From assembly GCA_029204225.1 (NCBI GenBank), contig CM055108.1, forward strand, positions 24,323,670 through 24,387,669: 64,000 nucleotides of DNA. Direction: 5' to 3'. The stretch is from Diphasiastrum complanatum (taxonomy: Eukaryota > Streptophyta > Lycopodiopsida > Lycopodiales > Lycopodiaceae). Each line of letters opens with the position of its first letter. Within the stretch, counting starts at the first letter, position 1. The notes beneath the pieces were generated by a model. It had not been told where the DNA came from. It did not search any database and saw only the letters and a list, made by a program, of their open reading frames with translations. Shown here piece after piece: positions 34,301 through 47,788 of the stretch. Position numbers and translations under genes: made by a program.

Positions 34301-35661
34301 ATGGTTGACTCACCCACCAAAATTGAGACCCCTCACGAGCCCTTAGCCAAACAATTTGCTCATATGAGTGACTCCCTTTCTAACCTTACCAGTCGCTTCG
34401 ACCACATGATGACCGTCTTTTCCACTATGCAGTCACAAATTGCTTCTCTCCAACCATATGGGCTTGGAAAAACCCCTATTCCACCTTCATTTGGGCCTCC
34501 ATTTGGATTTCCATCCTCTTCTCCTTCGCTTGGCAGTGGGGTTCATTATGCACCAAACCCACCCCCTGGCTTCCCACGTCAGCCTGCTCCTGCGCCACAT
34601 TTTCCACGTCATCCAGCTCTTGAGTCACAATCATTTGAGTCACCTGCATCATTTGAGACAGTCATAGACTATTTGAGATAGTCATTGAGTTACCTGAGTT
34701 AGTTCATGTCTCGCATAGTGAGTTTGAGTCACATCTACAGGTTGATATTGCAGATGCTTCACAGGTTGATCTTACAGATACTACAAAGGTTGATGCTGAT
34801 ATTACAGATACTACATGCCTTAGTGCAGTTCCCGAGTGCTTTGTTACTGTAGCCTGCTTTGATACTGTTGCATCCTTTGCTACTGCTGCTGCTATTACAT
34901 GCTTTGATACTGATGCTGATATTGATGATGAGTACCTTGGTGCTGCTCCTGAGTGCCATGCTACAGATATTGTAGCCTATGTTCCTTATCGCACTGCTTT
35001 TGAGTACCATGCTACAAATGTTGTAGCCTATGCTGCTTATTACAATGAGTGTATGGTTGTTCTTTTAGATGACTTGCCTACTCATTCAGTAGTAGCACTA
35101 CACATGTCACATGCTTCTACATTTCATGATGGTTCCTACGTTGGGTGTCCTATCCCTCCGTTGATAATTCCTATTCATACTGTATATGCGGATTTTCTAG
35201 ATGCATATTTAGGCCAGAGCTCATTAGTTGGTGTTTCTGCTATTATGCCTAAGTATGATGTTATTACATTTGTGGATCATGCTCATCTAGATGCTGTTTT
35301 ATATTCATGGCTACTACGCCTCCTTTGGCATGATGACATTGTATATTCATGGTCCATGAGGATACCTTACAGTATTGTTGCTTTACACTCATGGGCACTA
35401 TGGATCCCTTGGCATGATGACATTCTACATTCTTGGGCATTGCACATACCTTGGGTTGAGAGTGGTTGCCGAGCTGTGCTTTTCCGATGGTATTCTTGGG
35501 CTATTCGACTAGCTTTGGATATCTCAGTTGTTGGGGTCCTGCATATCAAGATTTTCCTATGGTCTTCTTGGGCTATTCGGCTAGCCCTGGGTATTTCACT
35601 TGTTGGGGCCCTTCACTATGACATATTTCTTTGGCATTCCTGGGCTATCAGAGTACCTTGA
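34301..35661 (+). CDS. Large first ORF of family 2, unknown function (one frameshift)
   Basis: ATG 34301 opens a frame (MVDSPTKIETPHEPLAKQ…) with a short helical start and a Pro/Phe-rich segment. A 20-base tandem duplication (34651-34670 and 34671-34690) shifts the frame, which then stays open to 35661. Without the duplicate the ORF would be about 446 codons. The middle is rich in Asp, Thr, Ala and Val (QVDLTDTTKVDADITD). The last third repeats Trp motifs such as HSWALWIPWHDDI and LWSSWAIRLALGIS. I recognise no domain. It takes the place of the Gag N-terminus, so it may be an expanded Gag arm. The Trp-rich end could be membrane- or protein-binding, but that is a guess. Confidence 0.55.
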
Positions 35662-35918
35662 GCGAGTTTTCTTCTCGCTTGGTTTTCTTTATGCATCTAC
35701 ATTAGTTGCTTATAGTTGATGTACAGTGCTTTGTAGTTGCTTATAGTTACTGTACAATGTTTTGTGGAGTTTGTGTGATACTTTTGAAGTACCTGTTGTG
35801 ACGACTTATGTCCTCTCCTTCAGTATTTCCATTGGTTCATGCCTTATTTCTCCTGTATTATGAGTCTTTAGATTTATTGATTTTCGTCCTGATGATTGGT
35901 TATTAACATAGCTATGGC

Positions 35919-36395
35919 TTGGGGCCAACATTGTATCAGAAGATCCAGTTGGCTGCTTTACATTTAGATGGATGTGCCGCCACGTGGTGGCGAGTTTATA
36001 GAGTTGATCCTGATCGGGAAGGGCTCCAGGTATGGCATACTTTTCGCCGTGACCTCCGCCATGCTATGATTGATCCTCAGTGGCTTGACCGCCAACGTGA
36101 TACATTCCGTAGTCTCACTCAGACCAGTGATCTTGCTTCTTATACAGATCAGTTTATGGAGCTTTCTTATCTTTTCACAGATCTACAGCCCATTGAGCTT
36201 ATTTCTCGTTACATTGCTGGGCTTCGTGGTGCTTTACGTTATGATGTTTCTTCCTTCCGTCCTACCACACTTGTTGAGGCAATGTCTCTTGCCAGTACTT
36301 TACAGCATAAGCACTCTGACACCCTTCCTTCCTGCTTCTCCCGACCCCGTCCTTCTGCTTCATCTTTTCCCGCTACGTTCACCCCTACACCAGCC
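35919..36395 (+). CDS. gag: Gag core of family 2
   Basis: Retrotransposon-gag domain: KIQLAALHLDGCAATWWRVY, then VWHTFRRDLRHAMIDP, LTQTSDLASYTDQFMELSYL, RYIAGLRGALRYDVSSF and TLVEAMSLASTLQHKH. The frame is shifted near 36390 and a TGA near 36452 (probably from CGA) interrupts the link to the zinc knuckle. The start is not certain: the first ATG (35919) directly precedes the domain, but the expected upstream part of Gag is not seen between 35662 and 35918. Confidence 0.8.
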
Positions 36396-36511
36396 CTTCT
36401 GTTCCAGCTCTCTCCATTGCCCCTTTGCCTCCTCGTCCTCCGATTCCCTGACCTGCTTTTGTCCGACGTTACACGTCTGCAGAGTTCGCTGATCTTCAGC
36501 AGAAGCGTCTT

Positions 36512-38071
36512 TGCTTTCGTTGTAAGAGTTCTGACCATCTTGCCCGTGATTGCCGCCAGCCTCTCCCTACTACTACTGCTGTTTTTTACCATGAGGGCAC
36601 TACTCCAGATGATTCCAATATCTACATTCATATTTCTGATGAGCCTGACTTATCCTCTGAGCCTTCCCTTGATTTACTTCCTGCTACTTGCCATGCTCAG
36701 CTTGCCTATGCTACTTGGACAGGGCGTCCTGGTCCTCGCTCCATTCGGTTACGTGTGTGTATTACAGGTCGTGAGTATATTGCTTTAGTTGATACTGGTA
36801 GCACTCATTCTTTTATTAGCAGTTATATCACTAGTCGGATCCGTGCTTCACCTGTTCCTGCTTCCCAGCCTCTCACAGTTGAGGTTGCCAGTTCTCATTC
36901 TTTTCCTAGTTCTCAGATGTTTCAGCGTTTACCATACTGCATTGGAGATTTCTCTGGACAGGCAGATCTTTACATTATCCCTATGGAGCGTTATGATCTT
37001 ATCCTTGGTGCTGATTGGTTTGCATCTCTTGGAGCCGTTACACTGGACTTGACACAGCAGACATTGACATTTGTACACGATGCAGTTACACACTCACTTG
37101 TGGGCATTGATTCTCAGGGAGACTTCCAGTTGATTACTGGGAAGCAGTTTATTCGCAGCCTGCCGAAGGCTCATTGTGCTACCTTATTATGTGTTCAGCG
37201 GGCAGTACCAGTTCCTCCAGTTTCTACACCAGCAGTTGTTCCTCAGTCTGAGGTCCTTAACAGGATCCTTGAGGATTATTTACGCCATTTTGTTACTCCT
37301 TCAGGGAAGGATTGGGATCAGCATTTATGTTTAGCAGAGTATAGCTATAATAGCTCTGTTAGTACTAGCACATGTGTCTCTCCATTTTTATTATCTCATG
37401 GCTATGCACCTCTTTTACCTGGCATTCCTCTTCCTCCTGAGGATACACCTATTACACTTGCATCTTTTCTATCACGTGCTCTAGAGCTTATTACCCGGGC
37501 CAGTTCTCATTTACAGCATGTTCAGCAGCGTTATCAGACCTCAGTTGATCGTCACCGCCGCCATGTTGAGTTTCAGCTTGGAGATATGGTCTATCTACAC
37601 TTACGGTTTGCACGTCATCATTTTGTCCAGGGCCATGCTTCTACTGAGAAGCTTGCACCACATTATTATGGACCTTGTCGCATTGTGGAGGTTCTTAGTC
37701 CAGTTACATATCGCTTACAGCTTCCTGCTTCCACACATGCCTGTGATGTATTCCATGTCAGTTTATTACGTGCTGCTATTGAGGATGACGCTCCTTGTGA
37801 TGCTGAGTTTTCTACTGCTCCAGAGTTATTTCCATTTTTACCTGCTGCTATATTACAGGTCCGTCTATACCATAGTCGACGCCGCCGACAGATTCAGTTT
37901 TTGGTCCAGTGGGATGGTCGTCCTATTGAGGAGGCCACATGGGAGCCTATTGATGTCTTTTATCATACACCATTACTTGCGGATCAGGCTCGTGCTCTTG
38001 CTGCACTTGTTGATTCCTCTACATCAGATGTTCCTCTAGCTGTTGATGCACCAGGGCTTGCTGCTACTTGA
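36512..38071 (+). CDS. CCHC knuckle, protease, truncated integrase and chromodomain in one frame (family 2)
   Basis: One frame carries CFRCKSSDHLARDC (36512-36553), then the aspartic protease (YIALVDTGSTHSFIS; DLILGADWF). From an ATG at 36755 it is a 438-codon ORF. After the protease (…VPPVSTPAVVPQ) the frame passes directly to the C-terminal end of integrase (LNRILEDYLRHFV… AEYSYNSS… SPFLLSHGYAPLLPG), the DNA-binding tail and a chromodomain (QIQFLVQWDGRPIEEATWEP). RT, RNase H and the integrase catalytic Asp residues are missing, yet the junction is in frame. Compared with copy C about 700-800 residues are lacking. The product could process Gag and bind chromatin, but cannot reverse transcribe. 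Confidence 0.85.
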   Translation, partial: CFRCKSSDHLARDCRQPLPTTTAVFYHEGTTPDDSNIYIHISDEPDLSSEPSLDLLPATCHAQLAYATWTGRPGPRSIRLRVCITGREYIALVDTGSTHSFISSYITSRIRASPVPASQPLTVEVASSHSFPSSQMFQRLPYCIGDFSGQADLYIIPMERYDLILGADWFASLGAVTLDLTQQTLTFVHDAVTHSLVGIDSQGDFQLITGKQFIRSLPKAHCATLLCVQRAVPVPPVSTPAVVPQSEVLNRILEDYLRHFVTPSGKDWDQHLCLAEYSYNSSVSTSTCVSPFLLSHGYAPLLPGIPLPPEDTPITLASFLSRALELITRASSHLQHVQQRYQTSVDRHRRHVEFQLGDMVYLHLRFARHHFVQGHASTEKLAPHYYGPCRIVEVLSPVTYRLQLPASTHACDVFHVSLLRAAIEDDAPCDAEFSTAPELFPFLPAAILQVRLYHSRRRRQIQFLVQWDGRPIEEATWEPIDVFYHTPLLADQARALAALVDSSTSDVPLAVDAPGLAAT

Positions 38072-38116
38072 TCCGGCTATCTTTTCAGCAATTGGGTCTT
38101 TTTTTGTGTCGGGGAG

Positions 38117-38522
38117 AGTTATGGACTCGGCTCATTACATTCGCTGCGTCCATTTACTTTACTTTATGCATAAGCAGGCCTTGGGCCCTTTTTTATTCAT
38201 TAATGACATTCAGACTATATGGTTGGCCTTTGGCCTTATTATTCATTATTAGGCCATTTGGACATATTACTAGAGAGTGGGGGCCTTCTTGGAGGGCGCA
38301 CTATTATCCCTCCCAGTTGGGCCCTAGCCACTGGAAGCTTCCTTTTAGGGCTTCTTCTTGGCTATAAGTAGGGAAACTGTGTCATTTGTCATTCAGCTGA
38401 TGATATTGATCTCTCTCTTTAGCCTCCTTAATCTCTCTCTTTCCTGCTTTCTAGGGTTAAGTCTTGCTTATGTGATGCTTTCATAGCTTAGTTCTAGATC
38501 AGCTGTGGCTCTATTCGTAACT
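38117..38522 (+). repeat. 3' LTR of family 2 (406 bp)
   Basis: Preceded by the short purine tract GGGGAG (38111-38116). Begins AGTTATGGACTCGG and ends ATTCGTAACT, followed by GGAGC. Confidence 0.9.
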
Positions 38523-39000
38523 GGAGCGAATTTGCCAGTTATGCTCTCTTGGTGAGGTGGAGTCTGAGGAGCACTTTATCTTCAGATGCCCAATATACTA
38601 TGAGATCAGAGGGCGATATCACTGCCTGTTTTGAGACATGCCTACCACTCTACACTCCCTCATAGCCTATGAAGACCCACGATGTGTCGCTCTGTTGGTA
38701 CGCGAGATGGTCATACTACGGAGAGATTTATATGGGACACCCCAACATTTTCAGTCACAGCCACTGATCACTTCATTCTTCACTAGGCGGAGATCACGTG
38801 ATTTATTGCCCGAGGATGATGATTCTGACGACGATGACTCACATGCTCATAGAGATCAGAGACTGTCCCCCGCACCATCATGCTACTACTAGGATCACCA
38901 GGCATCCTACATAGAGACGTACTATCACACATGCTCATGCTCACAGATGACGTCGACAGGCTCCAGTGCTCCCTCATGTTGCGGCTCGCATTACATCCTT
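38523..39000 (+). pseudogene. LINE L2 C-terminal Cys/His domain
   Basis: Resumes the LINE after the family-2 element: Cys motif with LGEVESEEHFIFRCPIYYEI, then RGRYHCLF, a TGA, and YEDPRCVALLVREMVILRR, matching L3 and L5. The domain (zf-RVT-like C-x2-C…H…C) is typical of LINE ORF2 C-termini. Broken by the insertion, a stop and later frameshifts. Confidence 0.75.
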
Positions 39001-39240
39001 TTACAGCAACAGCACAGCGGCATCAACTACATCATAGCATCATAGCCTTGATATCTTGACACAGACAGATGATTATTATGCACACACTCTCGCATATGTG
39101 TCTATTTTAGTTTTAGTTTGTACTAGGAGTTTTCCTTATTACAGTTTTGGAGACGTTTTATACGCTCCCATGGTTAACACATACTTGACATGTACTTCAT
39201 TAGTCTTATATGCCTTTGGCATGGAAAAGACATTGATAAA

Positions 39241-41397
<2,157 letters not shown>

Positions 41398-41755
41398 TGT
41401 AATAGATCCTAACACCACAGTAGGGCAAACACTAACTGATCCACCCAACCTTGCCTACTCCCTGATATAGAGTAAGCCCCTCCTAGCCCAGTGTGAGGAC
41501 TGGTAGCATGCTACTGCCAAGTGTCGGCCACGTGGCACTGACGTGGCCGACTGCACGTCGGGACCCAACTGGAGGCCCTATCCTGCTGACAGGGTCCCTA
41601 GGCTGTGTTAGGCCCGCCATGGCTATGGACCGTGCTGGGGCACACTACTCACACTGTCTTGCCCTGTTGGTCATGTACGCTGGACACGACCCTGACTGTG
41701 GTATCTGACCTATCTGTGTTCTCTAGGGTTCGGCACTGGTTACGAGCTCGTAACA
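41398..41755 (-). repeat. 3' LTR of element C
   Basis: In element sense begins TGTTACGAGCTCGTAACC and ends CTATTACA. Preceded by the polypurine tract. Confidence 0.96.
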
Positions 41756-41768
41756 CTCCCTCCCCCTT
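41756..41768 (-). promoter_or_regulatory. Polypurine tract of element C
   Basis: AAGGGGGAGGGAG on the minus strand directly before the 3' LTR, overlapping the stop codon region of pol; it primes plus-strand DNA synthesis. The same tract is present in B and, slightly changed, in D. Confidence 0.9.
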
Positions 41769-44700
41769 AAGAACCGTCTTGGTCCTCTAAGACAAAGTCT
41801 GGAAAAATCCGAAGGACGCTGCCTCTTTCCCAAGTGGCATTCTCAACAGGCTGATCATTCCACTTAACCAGATATTCTCGGTATAGAGTATGACGAGTCT
41901 GCGTCTCTCTACTATCAAGAATTTCCTCTGGTTCATGTGGAGGTTGTTGAGGATCCAATAGGAGAACTAGAACACTGTCCCCTACCAGATTATCTGATCT
42001 GGTTAAGGCTTTTCGTAACTGACTTACATGACAAACTGGAAAAACCTTACTGCTGTGTGGGAGTTCTAGTTCATAGGTGACCTCGCCTAGTCTCCTACTG
42101 ATGGTAAAGGGACCACAATACCTTGGAGACAACTTAGCACACACTCCTGATTTGAGGGTTTTAGAGTCAACTGGGACTCTCAAGTAGACTTTCTCACCAG
42201 TGGAGAACTGCACATCCCGTCTGTGTGGATCTGCATAATGCCTGGCTCGATCCTGGGATTGTCTAATGCTACGCTTAGCATGTTCTATCATCTGGTTTAG
42301 GTCTTCTAAAAAGTTTCTGGCTGCTTCAACTTTTTCTTGTTTAAACCCTACAGCTGTGGGTGAGCGTGGCTGAAAACCGTACATCAGCATAAATGGGCTG
42401 TATCCCGTAGCTGAATGTTTGGTACTGTTGTAAGCAAACTCTAATATTGAGAGATACTCCTCCCAATTAGTCTGCCTCTTGCTGACGTATGCACGAAGCA
42501 TATCCTCCAGCACTTGATTTACCCTTTCTGTTTGACCGTCCGTCTGTGGATGGTCAGTGGTACTCATATTAAGTTTAGTATGGAGATGATGGAATACTGC
42601 CTTCCAAAAATTTCCAGTAAACTTACTGTCCCGATCGCTGACTATGCCGGAAGGTAGACCGTACAATTTAAATAGCCCGTCTACAAACAACCTCGCTAAC
42701 TCTGGAGCTCTAACGGTTGTTTTGGTCGGAATAAAATGAGCCATTTTTGGTCAGACGGTCAACTGTGACCCATATAGCGTCATTACCCTTTTGGGTTTTA
42801 GGCAGGCCTACTATAAAATCCATGGAGATACTCTCCCATTTACCAGCTGGTATTTCTAAGGGATGCAACAACCCTCCTGCCTTTAAACGCTCTGCTTTAT
42901 TTACTTGACATTTCTGGCAACTGGTTACATACTGGTGGACGTCCTTTTTCATACTGGGCCAGAAAAATTGCCTACGAAGAAGCTCATAGGTCTTCTGTAT
43001 GCCTGGGTGTCCCGCGCTAGGATTGTCATGACATTCATATAGGACCTGCTGCCTATAATCCTTTGAATTGGGGACACATACTCTATCTCTATAGAGCAAG
43101 TACTCATCCTGAATGGAATACTGTTTCCATTTGAATCCTTGAGTCAACTGACCCTCAACCACTGGGGTTTGCTTGGGTAATACAGGCTCAGAATCCTCAA
43201 CGTCATCTGACGACGTATACTCGGACTCATCATCATCCTCAACGGAAGCTGCCGTATTCTTGGATAAACTGGCACCAGCCCCGGGAACTGGTTCTGGAGT
43301 CTGTAACTGTCTGTGCTGGACTGAGTTCCAGATAATAGAGAAGAATGCATCATGCTGGCATTTCCCTCTCAAGGACTCGAGTAACTCATTACGAATCTGA
43401 GTAAAACTCAGCTCGTTTATCATAGGCATTCTGCTAAGGGCATCTGCTACTGTATTGAATTTTCCACGCCTATATCTGATAGACATGTCAAACTCTTGCA
43501 TCAACTCTGCCCAACGAGCTTTCCGACCTCTAAGCTCAGGTTGATTGCAAAGGTATCTGAGACTCTCATGGTCTGTCAGGACCTCAAAGTTGGCACCATA
43601 CAAATAATGCCTCCAAGTCTTAAGGGCATGGACTATAGAAAAGAGTTCCTTTTCATAGGCACTGTACCTAGTCTGAGCTGGCTCGAGTTTTTTACTCTCG
43701 AACGCAACTGGTCGTCCACCCTGAGTTAGCACAGCGCCTACTGCAAACTCGCTAGCATCTGTTTCGACCACAAATGGCTGATTGGGGTCGACGACTTTTA
43801 AGACTGGTGCTGTAGCTAAGGCTGTTTTGAGAGCATCAAAGCTCTCCTGTTGTGCAGACTCCCAAATGAACTCCTTTCCCTTCCCCTTAAGAAGATTTGT
43901 CATAGGGACTGCTATCTGAGCATATTCCTTGACAAATCGTCTGTAATATCCCGCGAGACCAAGAAAGATTTGAAGTTCCAAAATATTCTGAGGTCTCAGC
44001 CAACTGAGTATGGCTTTAACCTTATTTGGGTCCATCTTAATCCCATCTGAAGAGATAATGTGACCCAAATATGCTACTTCTTCAACGAAGAATTCACACT
44101 TGGATTGTTTAGCATAAAGCTTATGCTTTCTAAGCAGTCGAAACACCTTTCTGAGGTGTTTTAGATGCTCCTTCCTCGTTTTGCTGTAGACGAGGATGTC
44201 ATCTAAAAATACGACCACAAACTTACCCAAGTATGGTCTGAGGACACTGTTCATCAAGGTCATAAAGGTAGCTGGAGCATTTGTGAGCCCAAATGGCATC
44301 ACCTTAAACTCATAATGACCGTGACGAGTCCTAAAAGCTGTTTTCGAGACATCTTCCGATTTTATACGGACTTGATGATATCCCGATCTAAGGTCTATTT
44401 TACTGAAAAACTTAGCCCCGTCGAGTTCATCAAACAACTCGTCTGCCCGAGGCATAGGGTATTTATTCTTAATTGTGACTTTATTGAGGGCTCTGTAATC
44501 TACGCATAGACCCCTCTTTCTTTTTCACCAATAGGACTGGTGAGGCCCATGGTGAACTACTGGTCTGAATTTGGCCTTTCCCAAGATAGTCTGTTAACTG
44601 CCTAGTTATTTCTTCATCCTCTGTTCGGCTGACCCGATACGGAGGTTTAGAAACAGGTGCTGTACCTGGTACTAGGTTTATTACATGATCTACCTCTCTG

Positions 44701-46535
44701 CTAGGTGGTAAACCATGTGGCAAATCTTCAGGAAAAACATCTTTAAATTTAGACAATAAAGTTTCTAATTTACTGATTTTCTGCTGAATAGAACTGGAAA
44801 TAGAAACTTCAGGAATAAACTGAAAGTCACATAAGAATACCTGATGGTCTTCGTCTCCGATTAGCTGACAGAGCTCTGAACTGCAGACCATAGGGCTGTT
44901 GGGAACATCATGCTCCCCATGCAACTGGATCTCTCGGCCTTTATACTGAAAGCTGAGGGTGTTCTCCTGATAGTTTCTGTGGAGGGAAGGTCCTAAACTG
45001 TAGAGCCAATCTCTCCCGAGAACAATGTCTGTTCGATCCAGGTGCATTATCTGAAAGTTTATTTGATCTTGGTACCCCTGAATACCAAGATTTAACTTAC
45101 TTACCATAGTTTCCCATATTTTTTTATCTTCACCCTTAGCTAATGAAACTATGTACCTATGCTGACTAGGTACTTCTGGTAGTTTAAGCTTTTTAACCAG
45201 GGTGTGGTTGATGAAATTATGGGTTGCCCCATCATCAACCATGACTCTTACTGACTGGTTACCAACTTTCCCATGCATACGTACTAGGTCATGCGGCCCA
45301 AAGCTGAAGGGTCTCGCTAGCATTGCAGAGGTCAGCTGGCAACAGTGTTCATGATCTTCATGATACACTTTGATCTCGGAAGCTGCCGAGTCACTGGGGA
45401 AACATACAGTCTGAACAAGATGAACTTGTTTTTTATCTTTTTTAGTGAAAGGCCCCTTGGGACACTGTCTGACTGTGTGTCCCTTGCCCATACACACAAA
45501 GCACAAACGTTCTTGTTTGGCTTTCTCAAAATCATCTGGTTTTAAGGGCTGTATGTGTGAAGGGCGTTTCTGAGGAGCTTCACCTTTAAATTTATCTTCT
45601 TTCTTTCTTTTTAAAAATTTCTTTTTAAATTGAAAGTCTTTCTGAGGAAGCTGCTCAGAAAGTGGTTGCTGTCTCGCTCTCTTCCTACCCACTGAATCAT
45701 CATAGATTTGAGCATATCTGAGAGCTTGCTCAAGGGTAGTAGGCGAGTTTCTCTGGACCTCTACTTTATATTCATCTTTGAGGCCACGGACAAATCCCCT
45801 GATTTTTTGATAGTCATCCATATTTTTAATCTTTAAAATTGCCTCTCGATACTGCGAGATATATTGGATGAGGGACTTGTCCATTACTGTTCTTTCCCAG
45901 GCTTCCCAGGCTCTATCAAGTTCATTCTCTGGTAGAAATTCTCTTAGGAAAGCTTCTTCAAAAGCTTTCCATGACCGGGGAGTCTGCCCAGTCTCCTGGA
46001 GATTTAACCACCACTTATAGGCCATAGGCCCTAAAGAAAGACTGGCCTCAATTGCTTGCAAATGGTCAGGGGTCTGTTTAAGAGCATGAATGTTCTTCCA
46101 TTTGCTGAGGAAGGTTTGTAGAATATCTGCATTTCTATCCTTCTCTTCCCCATTAAAAGTAGGAGGCTTTAAATCTTTAAAAACACTGGGGTGAGACCGT
46201 AAAGTCTCACCCGAAACTGATGGAAGTGGAGAAGGGGATAACTGAGAAGTGGAGGGAAGGCTTCCTTTCGCGGAGCTCAAAATCAAGTTTTTGAGTTCAG
46301 CGAACGAGTCGTCCACACTGGACTTGAAATTGGCTAATGCCAGCTTCAGTTCATCCACTTCTGTTACCAATTGGAGGAACTGCTCCTTGGTAACCAGTTC
46401 GTCGAGTTCTTCGGCGAACTGTTCCTGTTCTTCTACTTCCATGGGTTCCTTCCCTTTTCTGTAAGCCAAGGCTTCTGTTTCAAGTTCGTCGAAGCCTCTC
46501 TCCTGGGGTTGATCAGGTCCCTGAGGAGTGGTCAT
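41767..46535 (-). pseudogene. gag-pol: Gag-Pol of element C with two small frameshifts
   Basis: ATG 46535. First frame (684 codons to 44481): Gag, CCHC knuckle ([14 protein letters not shown]), protease (VDDGATHNFI) and start of RT. Loss of 8 bases between ACGCA repeats (at about 44506) shifts the frame at LCVDYR. Second frame (44455-42710, 581 codons): RT motif [24 protein letters not shown], RNase H ([29 protein letters not shown]), linker, integrase HHCC and [10 protein letters not shown]. An extra A in an A-run (42744-42748) shifts again. Third frame (42744-41767, 325 codons): integrase (SDRDSKF, TDGQTERVNQ), the C-terminal domain and a chromodomain (HTLYREYLVKWNDQPVENATWE). All catalytic residues are present apart from the two shifts. 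Confidence 0.95.
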
Positions 46536-47430
46536 CTTCGAAACTGAAAGAGAGCTACCTTAACTTCTGAAGGAAAAAAGTCTAAAAGACTAATTTACAA
46601 CTGTACAAGGGAAAGGAAAGATGACTTAGCTGTTTCTGAGGACTGTACTTCCAAAGAGATTATGAAGAGGAACCCTTTCAGCTCTTTTCCCCAAGATTTC
46701 AGACCTGTTGTCCCGGAAAATGCCAGTTTGAAGCTTCAAAACGGTGCCAAATTTCCCGGTTCTTGAGTTGAGTAGCTGACTAATCTGATTTGAGGTGTGG
46801 GGCTCCAACAAACCGAGTAAAAACCGGAAGTTTACAAAAAGAAATCCGGAATTTTTGAAGTCCCTGCCCTCGCTGGTTGGTCAGCAACCTGTCTGGCCCG
46901 ATTTGTCCAATTTACAGCTCTGAAATCACCTTGATTCTCTGATTTACTCTCAGCCTGTAGGTCGCTGGTCTGTAGCAAGCAAGTCTGAAACTCAGACTCC
47001 TGAAAAACTTCTGAAAAACAGGGTTAAATTCTGAGATTTCTACCCTACTGTCCAGCGCTGGCCCTGCTACAATATTTCAGATCAGAACTCCTTCTAATCT
47101 ACTCAGAACTTCATACGAAACTCAGATTTGAGGGCTGACTATACAGCGATGGACCTGCTCTTCCCTTCCTCTTGAATTTCCGCTCAGATCATAGTGATCT
47201 ACACTCGAAAATCAGAGAGGGAAACTGATTTTTCAGCGCTGAAGCTATTGTAAAAGATATGCTTCCAAACTACTGAGAAATCCAGCAAATTGGAGGATTA
47301 GAAAGCTGATCCTACAGCGATTTTCCTCCTCTATTCTTTTCTGAGAATCTCCCAGATCTTTCCTATCTTCTGATAGCTTTCTCTATTGTTGCTCCTGAAC
47401 TCCCTAGGATGGAGATGGCTCTGATACCAG
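46536..47430 (-). repeat. Leader of element C with ~91-bp periodic motif
   Basis: The CGCTG (or CGATG) core occurs at about 46871, 46963, 47056, 47147, 47237 and, as CAGCGATT, near 47315, matching the phase seen in A. The ends (next to gag and next to the primer site) are very similar to A while the middle has diverged strongly. Confidence 0.7.
47418..47429 (-). promoter_or_regulatory. Primer binding site for initiator tRNA-Met (element C)
   Basis: TGGTATCAGAGC on the minus strand, one base from the 5' LTR. Confidence 0.95.
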
Positions 47431-47788
47431 TGCAATAGATCCTAACACCACAGTAGGGCAAACACTAACTGATCCACCCAACCTTGCCTACTCCCTGATA
47501 TAGAGTAAGCCCCTCCTAGCCCAGTGTGAGGACTGGTAGCATGCTACTGCCAAGTGTCGGCCACGTGGCACTAACGTGGCCGACTGCACGTCGGGACCCA
47601 ACTGGAGGCCCTATCCTGCTGACAGGGTCCCTAGGCTGTGTTAGGCCCGCCATGGCTATGGACCGTGCTGGGGCACACTACTCACACTGTCTTGCCCTAT
47701 TGGTCATGTACGCTGGACACGACCCTGACTGTGGTATCTGACCTATCTGTGTTCTCTAGGGTTCGGCACTGGTTACGAGCTCGTAACA
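47431..47788 (-). repeat. 5' LTR of element C
   Basis: Same length as the 3' LTR; its inner end reads ATTGCA instead of ATTACA. Three differences were counted by eye. Confidence 0.96.

Larger units (their letters stand above)
32628..38522 (+). mobile_element. Non-autonomous Ty3/gypsy family 2 with matching LTRs and target duplication
   Basis: Complete element flanked by GGAGC at 32623-32627 and 38523-38527. LTRs (32628-33045 and 38117-38522) begin AGTTATGG and end TTCGTAACT, so termini are AG...CT with the 5-base inverted repeat AGTTA/TAACT. A tRNA-Met primer site follows directly. The interior is a C-rich leader, a long unknown ORF, Gag core, CCHC, protease, then the end of integrase and a chromodomain. 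RT, RNase H and most of integrase are absent. It inserted into the Cys/His domain of LINE L2, whose reading resumes on the right side. It would need proteins from another element to move. Confidence 0.88.
41398..47788 (-). mobile_element. Ty3/gypsy chromovirus element C, nearly intact
   Basis: Complete 6.39-kb element on the minus strand with 358-bp LTRs at both ends and target duplication GCTCT at 41393-41397 and 47789-47793. By eye the LTRs differ at three positions (about 0.8%), indicating a recent insertion. From right to left: LTR, tRNA-Met primer site, leader, gag-pol, polypurine tract, LTR. It is the best preserved copy and the reference for A, B, D, E, F and G. Confidence 0.96.

Noticed and set aside
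41767-46535. Programmed frameshifting in element C gag-pol
   Set aside because: The breaks lie inside RT and integrase, not between gag and pol, and sister copies have the unbroken reading there.
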